Shown here piece after piece: positions 1 through 10,246 of a stretch of 64,000 nucleotides of DNA. The stretch is from Melioribacteraceae bacterium (lineage in GTDB: Bacteria; Bacteroidota; Ignavibacteria; Ignavibacteriales; Melioribacteraceae): the NCBI GenBank assembly GCA_035362835.1, contig DAOSDY010000004.1, positions 186,001-250,000 on the forward strand, in the 5' to 3' direction. A model generated the notes under the pieces. That model saw nothing but the letters and a program-made list of their open reading frames with translations. It searched no databases and was not told where the DNA came from. A program made the position numbers and the translations under genes. Positions within the stretch are counted from its first letter, which is position 1; each line of letters begins with the position of its first letter.

Positions 1-1057
1 TTATAATTTCCTCGGCTGTCATTTTCATTTTAAGTGCGGCAAGACTCATTATGAAATGAAGATCGGGAATATTCGATGATCCCGGGTTATAGTCGGTTGA
101 TAGGGCAACCGTCGCATTGTTTTTCAGCAGCTCACGTGCAGGGGCATACTGATAATCAAGAAAAAATGAGACGCCCGGCAAAAGAACCGCCACAGTATCG
201 GAACCGTTCAGCTTATGAATATCTTCATTTTTAATTACTTCCAGGTGGTCCACTGAAAGTGCTTTGTGTCTGAGGGCTACATCAAGGCCGCCTACATTGT
301 TAAACTGTTCTGTATGAAGTCTTAATTTGTATCCCAGTTTTTTTGCTTTCGAAAAAATTCTATCAACTTCTTCGCTGCTGAAAGCTCCTTTTTCACAGAA
401 TGCATCCACATGCCCTGCAAGATTATTTTTTATTATGAAGGGAAGAAGCTCTTCCGAAATTATTTTTAAGTATTTATCATGGTCGTTTTTGTATTCCGGC
501 GGATAGGTATGAGCGCCGAGAAACGTTGGTATAATTTCTATAGGCAGCGAATTCTTGAAATAATTGATTACCTGAAGCAGTTTTATTTCGTCGTAATAAC
601 TCAAACCGTATCCGCTCTTTATCTCCAGAGTTGTTATTCCCTGAGAAATAAAAAGTCCGATTCTCGGTTTTATGATTTCCACTAATTCTTCGAAAGTTGA
701 TTGCCGGACGGCTTTAACCGTAGAGATTATTCCTCCGCCGGAAGCAGCGATCTCCTCATAAGTAGCTCCACGCAGACGCATCAGAAACTCATTCGACCTT
801 GAACCGGCAAAAGCCGTATGCGTATGGCATTCAACCAGTCCGGGCAGTATTGTACAATCTTTAACGTCGATAACTTGATCAAACGAATTATTTGCAACTG
901 AGTAGTCCGGAACTATGTCTTTTATTATCCCATTTTCAACTATAATCGAATGATCGTACAACGGATCGATTGAGGTAAGGTCAATGCCTCTTTTCAGGTT
1001 TTTCCCCTTTGTATCAACGGTAACTATTTGCGAAGGTGCTTTTAATAGTTTTTTCAT
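1..1057 (-). CDS. hutI: Imidazolonepropionase, N-terminal 352 residues (cut by window edge)
   Basis: Amidohydrolase-fold enzyme that hydrolyses imidazolone-5-propionate to N-formimino-glutamate in histidine breakdown (cytosol). Translating the minus strand from the ATG at 1057 gives one open frame to the window edge. It has the metal-binding motif LPGLVECHTHTAFAGSR near residues 72-90, then KSGYGL and HTEQFNNVGG, ending close to the expected C-terminus (the family is about 400 residues). The motif set points to HutI rather than another amidohydrolase. It is divergent from glgA with about 140 bp between them. No other hut gene is visible, so pathway completeness cannot be judged here. Confidence 0.88.
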   Translation of the reverse strand, partial: MKKLLKAPSQIVTVDTKGKNLKRGIDLTSIDPLYDHSIIVENGIIKDIVPDYSVANNSFDQVIDVKDCTILPGLVECHTHTAFAGSRSNEFLMRLRGATYEEIAASGGGIISTVKAVRQSTFEELVEIIKPRIGLFISQGITTLEIKSGYGLSYYDEIKLLQVINYFKNSLPIEIIPTFLGAHTYPPEYKNDHDKYLKIISEELLPFIIKNNLAGHVDAFCEKGAFSSEEVDRIFSKAKKLGYKLRLHTEQFNNVGGLDVALRHKALSVDHLEVIKNEDIHKLNGSDTVAVLLPGVSFFLDYQYAPARELLKNNATVALSTDYNPGSSNIPDLHFIMSLAALKMKMTAEEII

Positions 1058-1135
1058 CTGTTAAAAATCTGTTTAAATATCTTTATTCAATATGATTTTA
1101 AAAATAGATAATTCAGGACTTTATTTTCTATTCTT

Positions 1136-1167
1136 TTTGTTCAAAAGATGTGATTTTCGTATTTTTA
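1136..1167 (+). promoter_or_regulatory. Candidate Bacteroidota-type promoter for glgA
   Basis: TTTG at 1136-1139, a 20-base gap, then TATTTTTA at 1160-1167, close to the Bacteroidota -33/-7 consensus TTTG/TAnnTTTG with the last base different. Transcription would start about 25 bases before the glgA ATG. This is a pattern match only. Confidence 0.35.
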
Positions 1168-1197
1168 CCTTATTGAAAAGTAAGTAATAGGGTTCAA

Positions 1198-2685
1198 ATG
1201 CCTTCTAAGTATAAAATTCTTTTTATCACCTCGGAAGTTGTCCCATTCATTAAAACAGGCGGTTTAGCAGATGTATCCTCAGCTTTGCCACAGAAATTGC
1301 AGGAATTAGGTCACCAGGTTCGTATTGTTGTCCCTAAATATGGTGCAATTGATGAACGGAAATACAAAATCCACGAAGTTGTTCGACTCAAGGATCTTAA
1401 AATAAATATTGGGAACAAAGAAGTTGTTTTTTCACTTAGATCTTCATTCCTGATAGGACCAAAAACCAGGGTTCAAATCTATTTCCTTGATAATCCCGAA
1501 TTTTTCGGGAACCGGCACAGTCTCTATTCCGACCCATTAAGCGGCGAGGACTATCCTGATAATGACGAAAGGTTTATTCTTCTTTCGCGTGCTGTCTTTG
1601 AACTCGTTACTAAATTAGGCTGGGTTCCGGATGTAATCCACAGTAATGACTGGCAGACCGGACTAGTACCGGCTTACCTGAAATCGATGTTCGCAAAAGA
1701 TCCTTTATTCTCTCCGATTAAAACACTTTTCACAATTCACAATCTGGCTTTTCAGGGGGTCTTCCCCAAGACTTCATTTGCTAAAACTGAATTGCCAAAA
1801 GAAATGGAGAGTGAAAAGGGGATTCTGCATAAAGGTAAAGTTAATTTTCTGAAAGCAGGATTGGTTTATTCTGATATGATTACAACCGTTAGCGAAACTT
1901 ATGCAAAGGAATTATGCCTGAAGAAAGATTTCGGTGCCGGCTTGCAGGATGTGCTCTGTAAACGTAAAAAGGATATGTACGGCATCATTAATGGAATTGA
2001 TGAAGCAATCTGGAATCCTGAAATAGATAATAAAATTGCTCAGAAATATTCAGCCAGGAACCTGGAACATAAGAAGGAGAATAAAAAAGCTCTGGCTGAT
2101 AACTTCGGATTTAAGTATGATGAAAAGGTTCCTGTTATCGGTATGATCTCCAGATTAATCGAGGATAAAGGTCTTGATCTTCTGGAAAAGGCTTTTCCAC
2201 AGTTAATGAAATTGAACCTCCGTCTAATCTTACTCGGTACGGGCGATAAAAAATATCATAAATTTTTCACAAGCGCGGCTTCCAAATATCATAATAACTT
2301 CTCCTGTTTTATCGGATTTGATGAAGAACTTGCTCATCTTATTGAAGCAGGTTCGGATATGTTCCTAATGCCTTCGAAGTATGAGCCTTGCGGACTCAAT
2401 CAGATGTATAGCCTGATGTACGGTACTGTTCCAATAGTTCGTTATACTGGCGGTCTGGCTGATACCGTTCAACCGTTCAATCCGAAATCTAAATCGGGTA
2501 ACGGATTTGCTTTCGAAAAATATGCCGTTGGCGATATGATTGCTGAGATTAAAAAAGCGATCAAGATTTTTTCTTCGGATCAGGAAACCTGGCAGACAAT
2601 TATGCGGAACGGTATGAAATCTAATTTCACCTGGCTCAGCTCAGCCAAGAAGTATCTCGACTTATATAAAAAGCTTACCGATTAA
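1198..2685 (+). CDS. glgA: Glycogen synthase (GT5)
   Basis: Transfers glucose from a nucleotide sugar (usually ADP-glucose in bacteria) to the non-reducing end of an alpha-1,4-glucan. The 495-residue length fits the family. The donor-binding KTGGLADV motif is at residues 19-26, the starch-synthase N-terminal domain follows, and the GT-B C-terminal half has SRLIEDKG near 318 and KYEPCGLNQ at 394-402, with catalytic-type Glu396. The ATG at 1198 places KTGGL at the usual distance from the N-terminus. The next gene begins 3 bases after the stop, so the two are probably co-transcribed. No glgB or glgC is in the window. Confidence 0.93.
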   Translation: MPSKYKILFITSEVVPFIKTGGLADVSSALPQKLQELGHQVRIVVPKYGAIDERKYKIHEVVRLKDLKINIGNKEVVFSLRSSFLIGPKTRVQIYFLDNPEFFGNRHSLYSDPLSGEDYPDNDERFILLSRAVFELVTKLGWVPDVIHSNDWQTGLVPAYLKSMFAKDPLFSPIKTLFTIHNLAFQGVFPKTSFAKTELPKEMESEKGILHKGKVNFLKAGLVYSDMITTVSETYAKELCLKKDFGAGLQDVLCKRKKDMYGIINGIDEAIWNPEIDNKIAQKYSARNLEHKKENKKALADNFGFKYDEKVPVIGMISRLIEDKGLDLLEKAFPQLMKLNLRLILLGTGDKKYHKFFTSAASKYHNNFSCFIGFDEELAHLIEAGSDMFLMPSKYEPCGLNQMYSLMYGTVPIVRYTGGLADTVQPFNPKSKSGNGFAFEKYAVGDMIAEIKKAIKIFSSDQETWQTIMRNGMKSNFTWLSSAKKYLDLYKKLTD

Positions 2686-2688
2686 TTG

Positions 2689-3264
2689 ATGCAGCACGCG
2701 GTTTTTTTAGACAGAGACGGTACTATCAATTTTGACCCCGGATACCTGAAGGATCCCGAATTGGTCAATCTTTTTCCGGGTGTTGCCGAATCTATTAAAA
2801 AACTGAAAGACCAGTTTGGCTTTAAAATAATTGTAATCTCTAATCAGGCGGGTATTGCTTACGGAATGATGACTGACCTAGATGTGATAGCTGTCAATAA
2901 TAAAATTAACTCGCTTCTGATGGAAAAAGGTACTTCAATCGATCATTTTTATTTCTGCCCGTTTCATCCTGATTATAGTAATGAAGAAGATTCAAAATGC
3001 AGGAAACCATCTCCGTATATGATTGTACAAGCTTCTAAAGATCATGGATTAGATTTGAATAGATCTTATATGGTGGGTGATAAAGGAATTGATGTAGAAT
3101 GCGGACTTAATGCCGGTATAAAAACAATTTTAATAACTCATAGTAATGACAATAGAGAAATTAATAGCTTGCATAATCAAGGGAAAAAGCCCAATTTTGT
3201 AGCCGCTAATTTCATAGATGCATGCGACTTTATTGTCAGGGATTACCTGGAGGTTAATACTTGA
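2689..3264 (+). CDS. gmhB: HAD phosphatase of the GmhB/HisB-N type
   Basis: Predicted cytosolic phosphatase. GmhB removes the 7-phosphate from D-glycero-D-manno-heptose 1,7-bisphosphate on the way to LPS heptose. Motif FLDRDGTIN gives the nucleophile Asp8 and acid/base Asp10. ISNQAG is HAD motif II, and a partial zinc loop reads FYFCPFHPD...CRKPSP. GDKGIDVECG supplies the C-terminal acidic motif. The ATG at 2689 is preferred over the TTG one codon upstream because MQHAVFLDRDG begins like the family. HisB-N phosphatases share this fold; the absence of his genes nearby favours GmhB. It overlaps the next gene by 4 bases. Confidence 0.72.
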   Translation: MQHAVFLDRDGTINFDPGYLKDPELVNLFPGVAESIKKLKDQFGFKIIVISNQAGIAYGMMTDLDVIAVNNKINSLLMEKGTSIDHFYFCPFHPDYSNEEDSKCRKPSPYMIVQASKDHGLDLNRSYMVGDKGIDVECGLNAGIKTILITHSNDNREINSLHNQGKKPNFVAANFIDACDFIVRDYLEVNT

Positions 3265-4460
3265 ATAGGCTTTATAAGTTTCTTCTTATCCCGATCCTTT
3301 CGATTTTTTTTATATCGTGCAACGAGGATCCAACTTCAACCGGAGCAGGCCTGCTGCCGGAAGACGGCAAAATTCAATTCAAACAATTCGATACTCAGAA
3401 TTTTCCGGTAACCCAATCATCTGCTACTTTTAATGCCGATGTCGACTTAGATCAGTCAATTACTCTATTGTTAGGAAAAAATTCATATGCAGAATCTGTA
3501 ATGCTGCTGAATTTCCCCAACCCTTTTTCAGACTCTATGATTACTTATTATAAGAATAATCAGTTTAAAGTTAGAAAAACATGGATGGAGATGATGCCGG
3601 TGTATAAACTCGGTGAAGAATCCCGGACTTTCGATTTTAATGTCCATCAGATTCGATCCGCATGGAGTTCTGCCGGATTTGATAAAGATAGCCTTGCGCA
3701 ACTTAATTATGATGCTGTTAATGTTTCGTTCGATAAAAATATTACCGATTCATTGATTACATTTAAAATCAATAACAGTGTTGCAGAAGAAATGTTGAAT
3801 TATCAGGCCAACTCAACAACAGGCACTAAGAATTATGGATTCTATTTTAAACCGACTTCAAACTGCGAACGTATTGTCGGGTTCAATTCTTATGATGGAT
3901 TTCTAGATGGAGAATTCCTGCCCGTCCTTAAAATTGAATATGAACTAAAAACTACCACCGTAGATACAATCTTAGTGTCCCCGTTAGTTGATATCCATGT
4001 TGTAACCGGTTCTGTACCGACTCAAAATCAATTCATTTATCTTCAAGGCGGACTGGTATCAAGAGGTTTTCTTTCATTTGACCTTTCTTCACTGCCGAAA
4101 GAAATAATCGTCAATAGTGCAAAACTGGAGCTTACAGTAGATACCTTAAAATCTTTTAACGGGGTCCCTGCTTCCGATTCTATCGAGGTTAAGGCTCTTA
4201 AGGATAGTGTCGCAAAAACTTTTACATCAGATAGTCTGATTGTTTCTGTCTTGAAAAAAACGAATAACATCTATTCCGGTGAAATTACCTGGCTTATTCA
4301 GAGATGGCTCTCTTCTACCATTGCCGGTGTAAATCAGGGGATGCAATTATCACTTGCTGATGAAGTGAGATCAGCTTCCAGGATTGTAATCCATGGTAGC
4401 AGATCAACAGATTTACTTAAAAGACCAAGGTTAAAAATTGTTTACATGCAGAAGAAATAA
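3261..4460 (+). CDS. Putative lipoprotein with DNRLRE-like beta repeats
   Basis: A TTG start overlaps the preceding stop. The N-terminus is a lipoprotein signal peptide: basic MNRLYK, a hydrophobic stretch, then a lipobox ending IFFISC with the acyl cysteine near residue 20. The mature protein is Thr/Ser/Asp rich. It contains GFLSFDLSSLP followed by VNSAKLELTVD, a pattern typical of DNRLRE-type beta-sandwich domains of secreted proteins. Function is unknown. It sits directly upstream of a beta-barrel protein and a TPR protein with no spacing, which suggests an envelope operon. Confidence 0.6.
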   Translation: MNRLYKFLLIPILSIFFISCNEDPTSTGAGLLPEDGKIQFKQFDTQNFPVTQSSATFNADVDLDQSITLLLGKNSYAESVMLLNFPNPFSDSMITYYKNNQFKVRKTWMEMMPVYKLGEESRTFDFNVHQIRSAWSSAGFDKDSLAQLNYDAVNVSFDKNITDSLITFKINNSVAEEMLNYQANSTTGTKNYGFYFKPTSNCERIVGFNSYDGFLDGEFLPVLKIEYELKTTTVDTILVSPLVDIHVVTGSVPTQNQFIYLQGGLVSRGFLSFDLSSLPKEIIVNSAKLELTVDTLKSFNGVPASDSIEVKALKDSVAKTFTSDSLIVSVLKKTNNIYSGEITWLIQRWLSSTIAGVNQGMQLSLADEVRSASRIVIHGSRSTDLLKRPRLKIVYMQKK

Positions 4461-5708
4461 ATGAATAAAACTAAATTTATAATTGTTTTACTCTTGCTTT
4501 CATTGCCGCTAGATGTTTTACCATCCGGCGGGTCAATCTATTCGAGATATGGTCTGGGAGATTTTTATTTTTCTTTTTCAGCGAGAAGAATGGCACTGGG
4601 TGATCTTGGAATAGCTACAGCCGACTTCGACTATCTTAATTACCTTAATCCGGCCGGCTGGAATAAAGTAAGATTGTCCCGGTTCGAAACGGGTATTATA
4701 ACTCATGGAAACGGTATCTCGTCCAATTCGTCATCTGTATTTCATACCCAGACAATTTTTTCAGGAATGATGCTCGGATTCCCATTGGAAAGAGATCTCG
4801 GATTAACTTTAGCAGGCGGTATTGTACCGTATTCCAATGTAAATTATGATGTTTCCTATGAGGAAGATGATCCGATTGCGGGTAAGCATTTTGTTCAATA
4901 CAATGGAGACGGCGGATTATCTAAAGCTTTCATCGGATTGTCTGTAAAACTCCCGTTCGATTTTGCTCTTGGAGCTTCATTCGACTACTTTACTGGTAAG
5001 ATCGAACATATTTCTTCAGCTGAATTTGGACCTGAATCTGAATTTATAAGTGCTTCTTTTGCCCGGGATTACAGCTATCATGGTATCGGGTTTACACTCG
5101 GACTTATTTCGAATAACCTGGCAGACATATTTGGTTCCGAATTTATTAAGGATCTTAGACTTGGATTTATTTATTCCAGCCAGTCCCAATTGAATACTGA
5201 CACTACAGTAACATCGACTACTCTCATCGGAGATGTCGAATCTTCAACCGGTTCTTTTAAGACTGAGTTGCCGGGTAGAATTGGTGTTGGAATCTCATTG
5301 ATGGTTAACGGCGGTTATTCAATTACTGCCGATTATCTGTATCAAGCTTTCAGTAATTATTCTGCCAACGGGAAAAACTTCGGTGTTCTAAGGGATTTAA
5401 GTAAAATCAGCCTCGGTGTGGAATACCGCAACCCCGATGTTAGATCATATTCTTTCTGGGAACAGGTTATGTTGAGAGGAGGTTTAAGCTATGAAAGCAC
5501 TCAATACGAATTTAACGGTAAAGGTATAGATCAGATTTCATTATATACCGGTTTTTCAATGCCGCTTGGATTCGATAATACTCTGGATCTTGGTTTCCAG
5601 TTTGGCAGAAGAGGAACAAAAGAGGGAAATTTATTAAGTGAAAATTTCTATAAATTTTCCATAACTTTGAGCATTGGTGAACTCTGGTTTATCAGAACCG
5701 AAAGATAA
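4461..5708 (+). CDS. Outer-membrane beta-barrel protein (PorV/FadL-like)
   Basis: It begins with a signal peptide (MNKTKFIIVLLLLSLPLDVLPSGG) and then reads IYSRYGLGDF...RRMALGDLGIATAD...YLNPAGW, the N-terminal signature of PorV/FadL-like barrels in which a GMGGAG-like segment is followed by xNPAxL. Alternating hydrophobic/polar strands with many aromatics continue to the end over 415 residues. The transported substrate is not evident. It starts directly after the lipoprotein stop, so the two may work together in the outer membrane. I did not find a PorU/PorQ-specific feature. Confidence 0.6.
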   Translation: MNKTKFIIVLLLLSLPLDVLPSGGSIYSRYGLGDFYFSFSARRMALGDLGIATADFDYLNYLNPAGWNKVRLSRFETGIITHGNGISSNSSSVFHTQTIFSGMMLGFPLERDLGLTLAGGIVPYSNVNYDVSYEEDDPIAGKHFVQYNGDGGLSKAFIGLSVKLPFDFALGASFDYFTGKIEHISSAEFGPESEFISASFARDYSYHGIGFTLGLISNNLADIFGSEFIKDLRLGFIYSSQSQLNTDTTVTSTTLIGDVESSTGSFKTELPGRIGVGISLMVNGGYSITADYLYQAFSNYSANGKNFGVLRDLSKISLGVEYRNPDVRSYSFWEQVMLRGGLSYESTQYEFNGKGIDQISLYTGFSMPLGFDNTLDLGFQFGRRGTKEGNLLSENFYKFSITLSIGELWFIRTER

Positions 5709-5729
5709 ATTAATAGAAGGAACATAAAA

Positions 5730-6965
5730 TTGAAACGTTTACTACTTTTAACTTTACTGGTCGTTGGATTTATTTCCAATAATGAACTGTCTGCTCAGAA
5801 TGATCAGGTAACTTTCAGCCTGTTCTATGAATATCATAAGAATAAGGATTTTGTGAGCGCTGTTGATTACGGCTGGCAGGTTGTTAATGGTGATCCGTCT
5901 CCCTGGTTAAAATATAAGATCTTCCCTAAAATGGAGGAAATTCTCTGGTACTTACACGATAGTTCTAAAGTGTCCGATCAGCAGAAACTGGCTATAAAGG
6001 ATACTATTCTTTATTTCTACGACAGGGCAATTAAATATGAGCCGAATCTTGAAGGTTTCTATACCGCCAGAAAAGCCTATGTTATGGAAGTCTGGATCCA
6101 ATCGAATCCTCTCGAAATTATTTCTCTTTACGAAGCTGCCATGGCTAAAGATCCGTCGCTGGATATTTTCTACAAAGACCGACTTGGGGTTCTCTACATA
6201 GCTAATGCAACAGAGGAGAACGATCTAAAATTGAAGGCACTTGATCTTTACAGCAAATTAGCTGAACAGGAACCTGATAATCCATTATGGAATCAGAAAC
6301 TTGAAACGATTGCCGAGAATATTGACGAACTTGTTCCGATTATGAAAAAAGCCTGGGAATTTGATAAAGAAAATTTGGAAAAGGCTTATAAATATGCGGC
6401 TACATGTATTCGTGCTCAGGATTTTGAACAGGCGCAGATTCCTCTTGAGTTTCTTACTACTAAAGCTCCTGAAGTTATTAATTACTGGAAACAGCTTGCC
6501 AGTGTATATGAAAAACTTGATTTGAATGATAAAGCAATTAACGCATATAAAAAATTAATCGATCTTCAACCCGATAACCGGGATAATTATCTTAACCTTG
6601 CTCTTGTTTATAAAAGAATGGAACAACTTTCCGTATCCAGGACTTATCTCCTGAGAGCAATGAAAATTGATCCTAACTGGGATTATCCGGTTTTCATTGA
6701 AGCTCAGCTTTATGAACAGGGAGCCAGAGCTTGTGAATTCGATTTTATGGCTAAATGTGTTTATCTGCTTGCGGTTAATACCTATCGTAAAGCTGCATCT
6801 TTGGGCGGACAATTCTCTAATACAGCCTCTGAAAGAGTCAGGGCACTGCAGAATTCAATTCCTATGAAAGAAGACTACTTCTTTAGAAAATTGAAATCGG
6901 GTGATACAATTAGAATTGAAGGTGCATGCTACTCCTGGATTGATCGTAGTGTTGTTGTTCCGTAA
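5730..6965 (+). CDS. Exported TPR-repeat protein
   Basis: 411 residues with an N-terminal signal peptide ([23 protein letters not shown]) and tandem tetratricopeptide repeats. The clearest are near residues 245-310, where [18 protein letters not shown] and [16 protein letters not shown] follow the TPR pattern. The start is a TTG at 5730 preceded by AGAAGGAAC. TPR proteins usually scaffold other proteins; its place behind a lipoprotein and a barrel suggests a periplasmic or outer-membrane-associated role. The partner is unknown. Confidence 0.65.
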   Translation: MKRLLLLTLLVVGFISNNELSAQNDQVTFSLFYEYHKNKDFVSAVDYGWQVVNGDPSPWLKYKIFPKMEEILWYLHDSSKVSDQQKLAIKDTILYFYDRAIKYEPNLEGFYTARKAYVMEVWIQSNPLEIISLYEAAMAKDPSLDIFYKDRLGVLYIANATEENDLKLKALDLYSKLAEQEPDNPLWNQKLETIAENIDELVPIMKKAWEFDKENLEKAYKYAATCIRAQDFEQAQIPLEFLTTKAPEVINYWKQLASVYEKLDLNDKAINAYKKLIDLQPDNRDNYLNLALVYKRMEQLSVSRTYLLRAMKIDPNWDYPVFIEAQLYEQGARACEFDFMAKCVYLLAVNTYRKAASLGGQFSNTASERVRALQNSIPMKEDYFFRKLKSGDTIRIEGACYSWIDRSVVVP

Positions 6966-6991
6966 AATCAATTAATGAAAAACGGTTTGAA

Positions 6992-8293
6992 ATGAAAAAT
7001 TATCTCAATGCTGATCCTGAAATTCTGCGTGTATCTAATCTTGAACTAGAGAGGCAGGAATCACATCTCGAATTAATTGCTTCCGAAAATTTTGTTAGTC
7101 CGGCCGTTCTACAGGCCGCCGGCTCTGTGTTAACAAACAAATATGCCGAAGGATATCCCGGCAAAAGATATTATGGCGGCTGTGAGTTTGTTGATATGGC
7201 AGAAGATATTGCAAGAGACAGGCTTAAAAAATTATTCGGTGCTGAATATGTTAACGTTCAGCCTCACAGCGGATCTCAGGCAAACATGGCTGTTTATATG
7301 GCTCTTCTTAAACCCGGTGATACTATCCTGGGCTTGAGCCTTGACCATGGTGGCCATCTTACTCACGGCTCGCTCGTGAATTTCTCGGGTCAGATTTATA
7401 GATCTGTTCCGTACATGCTTAATAAAGAAACTAAAACATTAGACTATAACCTGATTGAAGATCTTGCAAAAAAGGAAAAACCGAAGCTGATTGTTATGGG
7501 CGCCAGTGCATACTCTAGAGACTGGGACTATGCGAAATTCAGAGAGATCGCTGATAAAGTCGGATCTCTGCTTATGTGCGATATGGCTCATCCGTCCGGA
7601 TTAATTGCCAAGGGCCTTTTAAATAATCCCTTACCTTATTGCGATGTAGTAACTTCTACGACTCATAAAACTCTTCGGGGACCTCGCGGCGGTGTTATAC
7701 TCGTTGGAAAAGATAAAGATAATCCTATGGGCATTAAAACACTTAAAGGCGATCGATTGAAATTAATCTCCGAGGTTTTCGACGGCATGGTTATGCCCGG
7801 TATTCAGGGCGGACCTCTTATGCATATAATAATGGCTAAAGCTGTTGCTTTCGGAGAAGCTTTACAGGATTCCTTTGCGGATTATGCACGTCAGGTTATT
7901 AACAATGCTAAAACACTTGCTAACGAATTAATCGGGTATGGCTACGATATTGTCTCGGGCGGAACCGATAATCACCTGATGCTTGTCGATCTTACTGCAA
8001 AAGGTTTAAGTGGTAAGAAAATTGAAAATGCTTTAGGCCTTGCTGCTATAACTGTCAATAAAAACATGATTCCGTTCGATACTAAAAGTCCTTTTGTTAC
8101 AAGTGGCATAAGAATCGGTACTCCTGCGGTTACTACAAGGGGAATGAAAGAAAATGAAATGAAGTTGATAGCGGAATTTATTAATAGAGCTATTATCAAT
8201 TCTGAAAACGAATCTGAACTGAAATCCATCCGTAATCAGGTGGGTGAACTCTGTTCCGGATTCCCGTTGTATCCCGACCTAAAAACTAGTTAA
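6992..8293 (+). CDS. glyA: Serine hydroxymethyltransferase
   Basis: PLP enzyme that interconverts serine and glycine with tetrahydrofolate, feeding one-carbon units to purines, thymidylate and methionine. At 433 residues it matches the family (about 415-430). LIASENFVS and [15 protein letters not shown] lie in the N-terminal region, and [16 protein letters not shown] carries the PLP lysine, Lys226. [13 protein letters not shown] is the C-terminal folate/PLP-adjacent motif. No riboswitch-like leader fits in the 26-base upstream gap, so it probably shares a transcript with the TPR gene. Confidence 0.97.
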   Translation: MKNYLNADPEILRVSNLELERQESHLELIASENFVSPAVLQAAGSVLTNKYAEGYPGKRYYGGCEFVDMAEDIARDRLKKLFGAEYVNVQPHSGSQANMAVYMALLKPGDTILGLSLDHGGHLTHGSLVNFSGQIYRSVPYMLNKETKTLDYNLIEDLAKKEKPKLIVMGASAYSRDWDYAKFREIADKVGSLLMCDMAHPSGLIAKGLLNNPLPYCDVVTSTTHKTLRGPRGGVILVGKDKDNPMGIKTLKGDRLKLISEVFDGMVMPGIQGGPLMHIIMAKAVAFGEALQDSFADYARQVINNAKTLANELIGYGYDIVSGGTDNHLMLVDLTAKGLSGKKIENALGLAAITVNKNMIPFDTKSPFVTSGIRIGTPAVTTRGMKENEMKLIAEFINRAIINSENESELKSIRNQVGELCSGFPLYPDLKTS

Positions 8294-8301
8294 GAACTGC
8301 G

Positions 8302-9057
8302 GTGAGTAAAAAGGAAATATCTGGTTCGGACACTTCAAGTGAAAAAGAAATTGAAATGACTTTCCTTGAGCATCTCGAGGAACTCAGATGGCGGATTATT
8401 TATGCTTTAATCGGAATCGTTATTGGCACTGTCATTGCCTGGATCTTTATCGATTTCTTTGTTGATCAAATCCTATTACTCCCCGCTAAAAAAGCTAATT
8501 TCAACCTGCAGAACCTGCGTCCCTTCGGACAGCTCTTTCTCTTCTTTGAAATCGCAATTATAATAGGATTGATCTTCAGCTTCCCGAATGTTGTCTATCA
8601 GCTCTGGAAGTTTATTTCGCCTGCCCTTCGTGAAAAAGAGAAAAAATATATTTCTGCGATTGTAATTTTCACTACACTTTGTTTTCTCATTGGAGTTGTC
8701 TTCGCCTATTTCGTAATGCTTCCATTTACACTTAAATTTGCTGCGCAGTTCGGCTCTCAGGATATTGTAAATAACTTTGCAATTGACGAGTATTTTTCGA
8801 TTATTCTCAGTGTTATTATTGGAGCAGGACTTGTATTCGAATTACCGATGCTCTCATTTTTCCTTTCGAAGATCGGCATTCTGAATCCGGGAATTATGAA
8901 AAAGTACAGACGTCATTCAATCGTAACAATTTTAATTTTTGCCGCTCTCTTAACACCCGGTACTGATCCGGTCTCGCAGGTCATTTTGGCCATTCCATTG
9001 GTTTTCTTATATGAAATAAGTATTTTAGTTTCAAAAATATTTCAAAAGAAAACTTGA
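8302..9057 (+). CDS. tatC: Sec-independent (Tat) translocase subunit TatC
   Basis: Integral inner-membrane receptor for twin-arginine signal peptides, working with TatA/B. The family-typical opening MTFLEHLEELRWRII lies about 15 residues after the GTG start at 8302, and hydrophobic segments consistent with six transmembrane helices follow. FELPMLSFFLSKIG is a recognisable TatC motif. Length is 251 residues. No tatA is adjacent. ActB, encoded 2 kb downstream, has a Tat-like N-terminal segment (SRRKFIALL) and is a plausible substrate. Confidence 0.93.
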   Translation: MSKKEISGSDTSSEKEIEMTFLEHLEELRWRIIYALIGIVIGTVIAWIFIDFFVDQILLLPAKKANFNLQNLRPFGQLFLFFEIAIIIGLIFSFPNVVYQLWKFISPALREKEKKYISAIVIFTTLCFLIGVVFAYFVMLPFTLKFAAQFGSQDIVNNFAIDEYFSIILSVIIGAGLVFELPMLSFFLSKIGILNPGIMKKYRRHSIVTILIFAALLTPGTDPVSQVILAIPLVFLYEISILVSKIFQKKT

Positions 9058-10034
9058 AAATAAATTCTCTTTCCGAAATCACTCATCTTATTGAATCTGA
9101 TCTTGAACGGTTTAATGGATTGTTCAAACAATCCCTGAAATCTAAAGTCGGCTTGGTTGATCTTGTAACACGTTATATTCTTAAACAGAAAGGAAAGAAA
9201 GTTAGGCCTGTCCTCGTTCTTCTTTCTAGTAAACTGGCTGGTGGAATAAGCGAAAGAAGCTATAGAGGAGCTATACTTGTTGAATTGCTCCATACAGCAA
9301 CACTTGTTCACGATGACGTTGTTGATAATGCTGAAACTCGAAGGGGTTTCCCATCCATCAATTCTGTCTGGAAAAATAAAGTTGCCGTTCTGATGGGGGA
9401 CTACCTCCTTGCACGGGGACTTATGCTTGCAGTTGAAGGAAGTGATTTTGATTTCCTCGGCGTAATTACTAATACAGTAAAAAGAATGTCTGAAGGTGAA
9501 TTGCTCCAGATAAGTAAAACACGAAAACTTGACAACGACGAAGAAACCTACTTTAAGATAATCTCCGATAAAACCGCCTCTTTGTTAACTACATGCTGCG
9601 AAATTGGTGCGAGAGCTGCGACAAATGATGAGAACAAAATAGCTGCGTTAAAAACTTATGGCGAGTACCTTGGTATTGCCTTTCAAATAAGGGATGATAT
9701 ACTGGATTATATCGGAACAGCCAAACTGTTCGGTAAACCTCTTGGCGGCGATATCAAAGAAAAAAAACTTACTCTTCCGCTGATATATGCTCTCAAAAAA
9801 GCTCCGCCTGAAGATTCAAAAAAAATAATTAAACTGATTAAAAACGGCGGAAAAAATCTGAATGTTAAAGAAGTGATCGATTTTGTTAAGAAACATGGTG
9901 GCATCAATTATGCGGAGAAGGTATCAAAGGATTTTGCTGAAAAGGCAATAGATGCTCTTAAAATTTTTGACGAAAATGAAATCCGTATTGCTCTCGAATC
10001 TTTAGTTAATTTTGTTGTTGACAGGAATAATTAA
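9054..10034 (+). CDS. Trans-polyprenyl diphosphate synthase (octaprenyl/heptaprenyl type)
   Basis: Head-to-tail condensation of isopentenyl diphosphate on an allylic primer, most likely making the isoprenoid tail of menaquinone. The two Asp-rich motifs are visible: DDVVD at 87-91 (first motif, followed by NAETRRG) and DDILD at 214-218. The segment KKVRPVLVLLSSKL is the substrate-binding lysine/arginine region. The TTG start at 9054 overlaps the tatC stop by 4 bases. Chain length cannot be read reliably. A strong terminator follows directly. Confidence 0.9.
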   Translation: MKINSLSEITHLIESDLERFNGLFKQSLKSKVGLVDLVTRYILKQKGKKVRPVLVLLSSKLAGGISERSYRGAILVELLHTATLVHDDVVDNAETRRGFPSINSVWKNKVAVLMGDYLLARGLMLAVEGSDFDFLGVITNTVKRMSEGELLQISKTRKLDNDEETYFKIISDKTASLLTTCCEIGARAATNDENKIAALKTYGEYLGIAFQIRDDILDYIGTAKLFGKPLGGDIKEKKLTLPLIYALKKAPPEDSKKIIKLIKNGGKNLNVKEVIDFVKKHGGINYAEKVSKDFAEKAIDALKIFDENEIRIALESLVNFVVDRNN

Positions 10035-10054
10035 TATTAAAAGGTCTTTTTCGG

Positions 10055-10092
10055 AAGTTTTCTATCTCAATTTTATGATAGAAAACTTTTTT
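10055..10092 (+). terminator. Rho-independent terminator after the polyprenyl synthase gene
   Basis: A perfect 10-bp stem GTTTTCTATC/GATAGAAAAC (10057-10066 with 10077-10086) has a 10-base loop, flanking AA/TT pairs and a run of T directly after. It closes the glgA-to-polyprenyl-synthase block. Confidence 0.85.
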
Positions 10093-10119
10093 GTTTTTAT
10101 TCCCCATTTCTTATCTTAG
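10090..10119 (+). promoter_or_regulatory. Candidate promoter of the ACIII/oxidase operon
   Basis: TTTG at 10090-10093, an 18-base gap and TATCTTAG at 10112-10119 (one base off TAnnTTTG). It begins in the T-run of the preceding terminator, leaving a 5' leader of about 120 bases before actA. I see no obvious operator or riboswitch in that leader. Confidence 0.4.
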
Positions 10120-10246
10120 CTCGTGGAATTTTTAAGAAATTCTACGGCATGTCTTAATTAAATAATCTAACTAATCTGGGATTTCAATCTGCTCTTTCGG
10201 GAAGACCAGGTTTCTTTTATAGAAGGGACTTTACTATAGGGATTAA

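Noticed and set aside
479..685. 68-residue plus-strand frame
   Set aside because: It lies antisense within hutI, whose protein motifs are clear.
6966..6991. Glycine riboswitch or regulatory leader for glyA
   Set aside because: The gap is only 26 bases, too short for a riboswitch.
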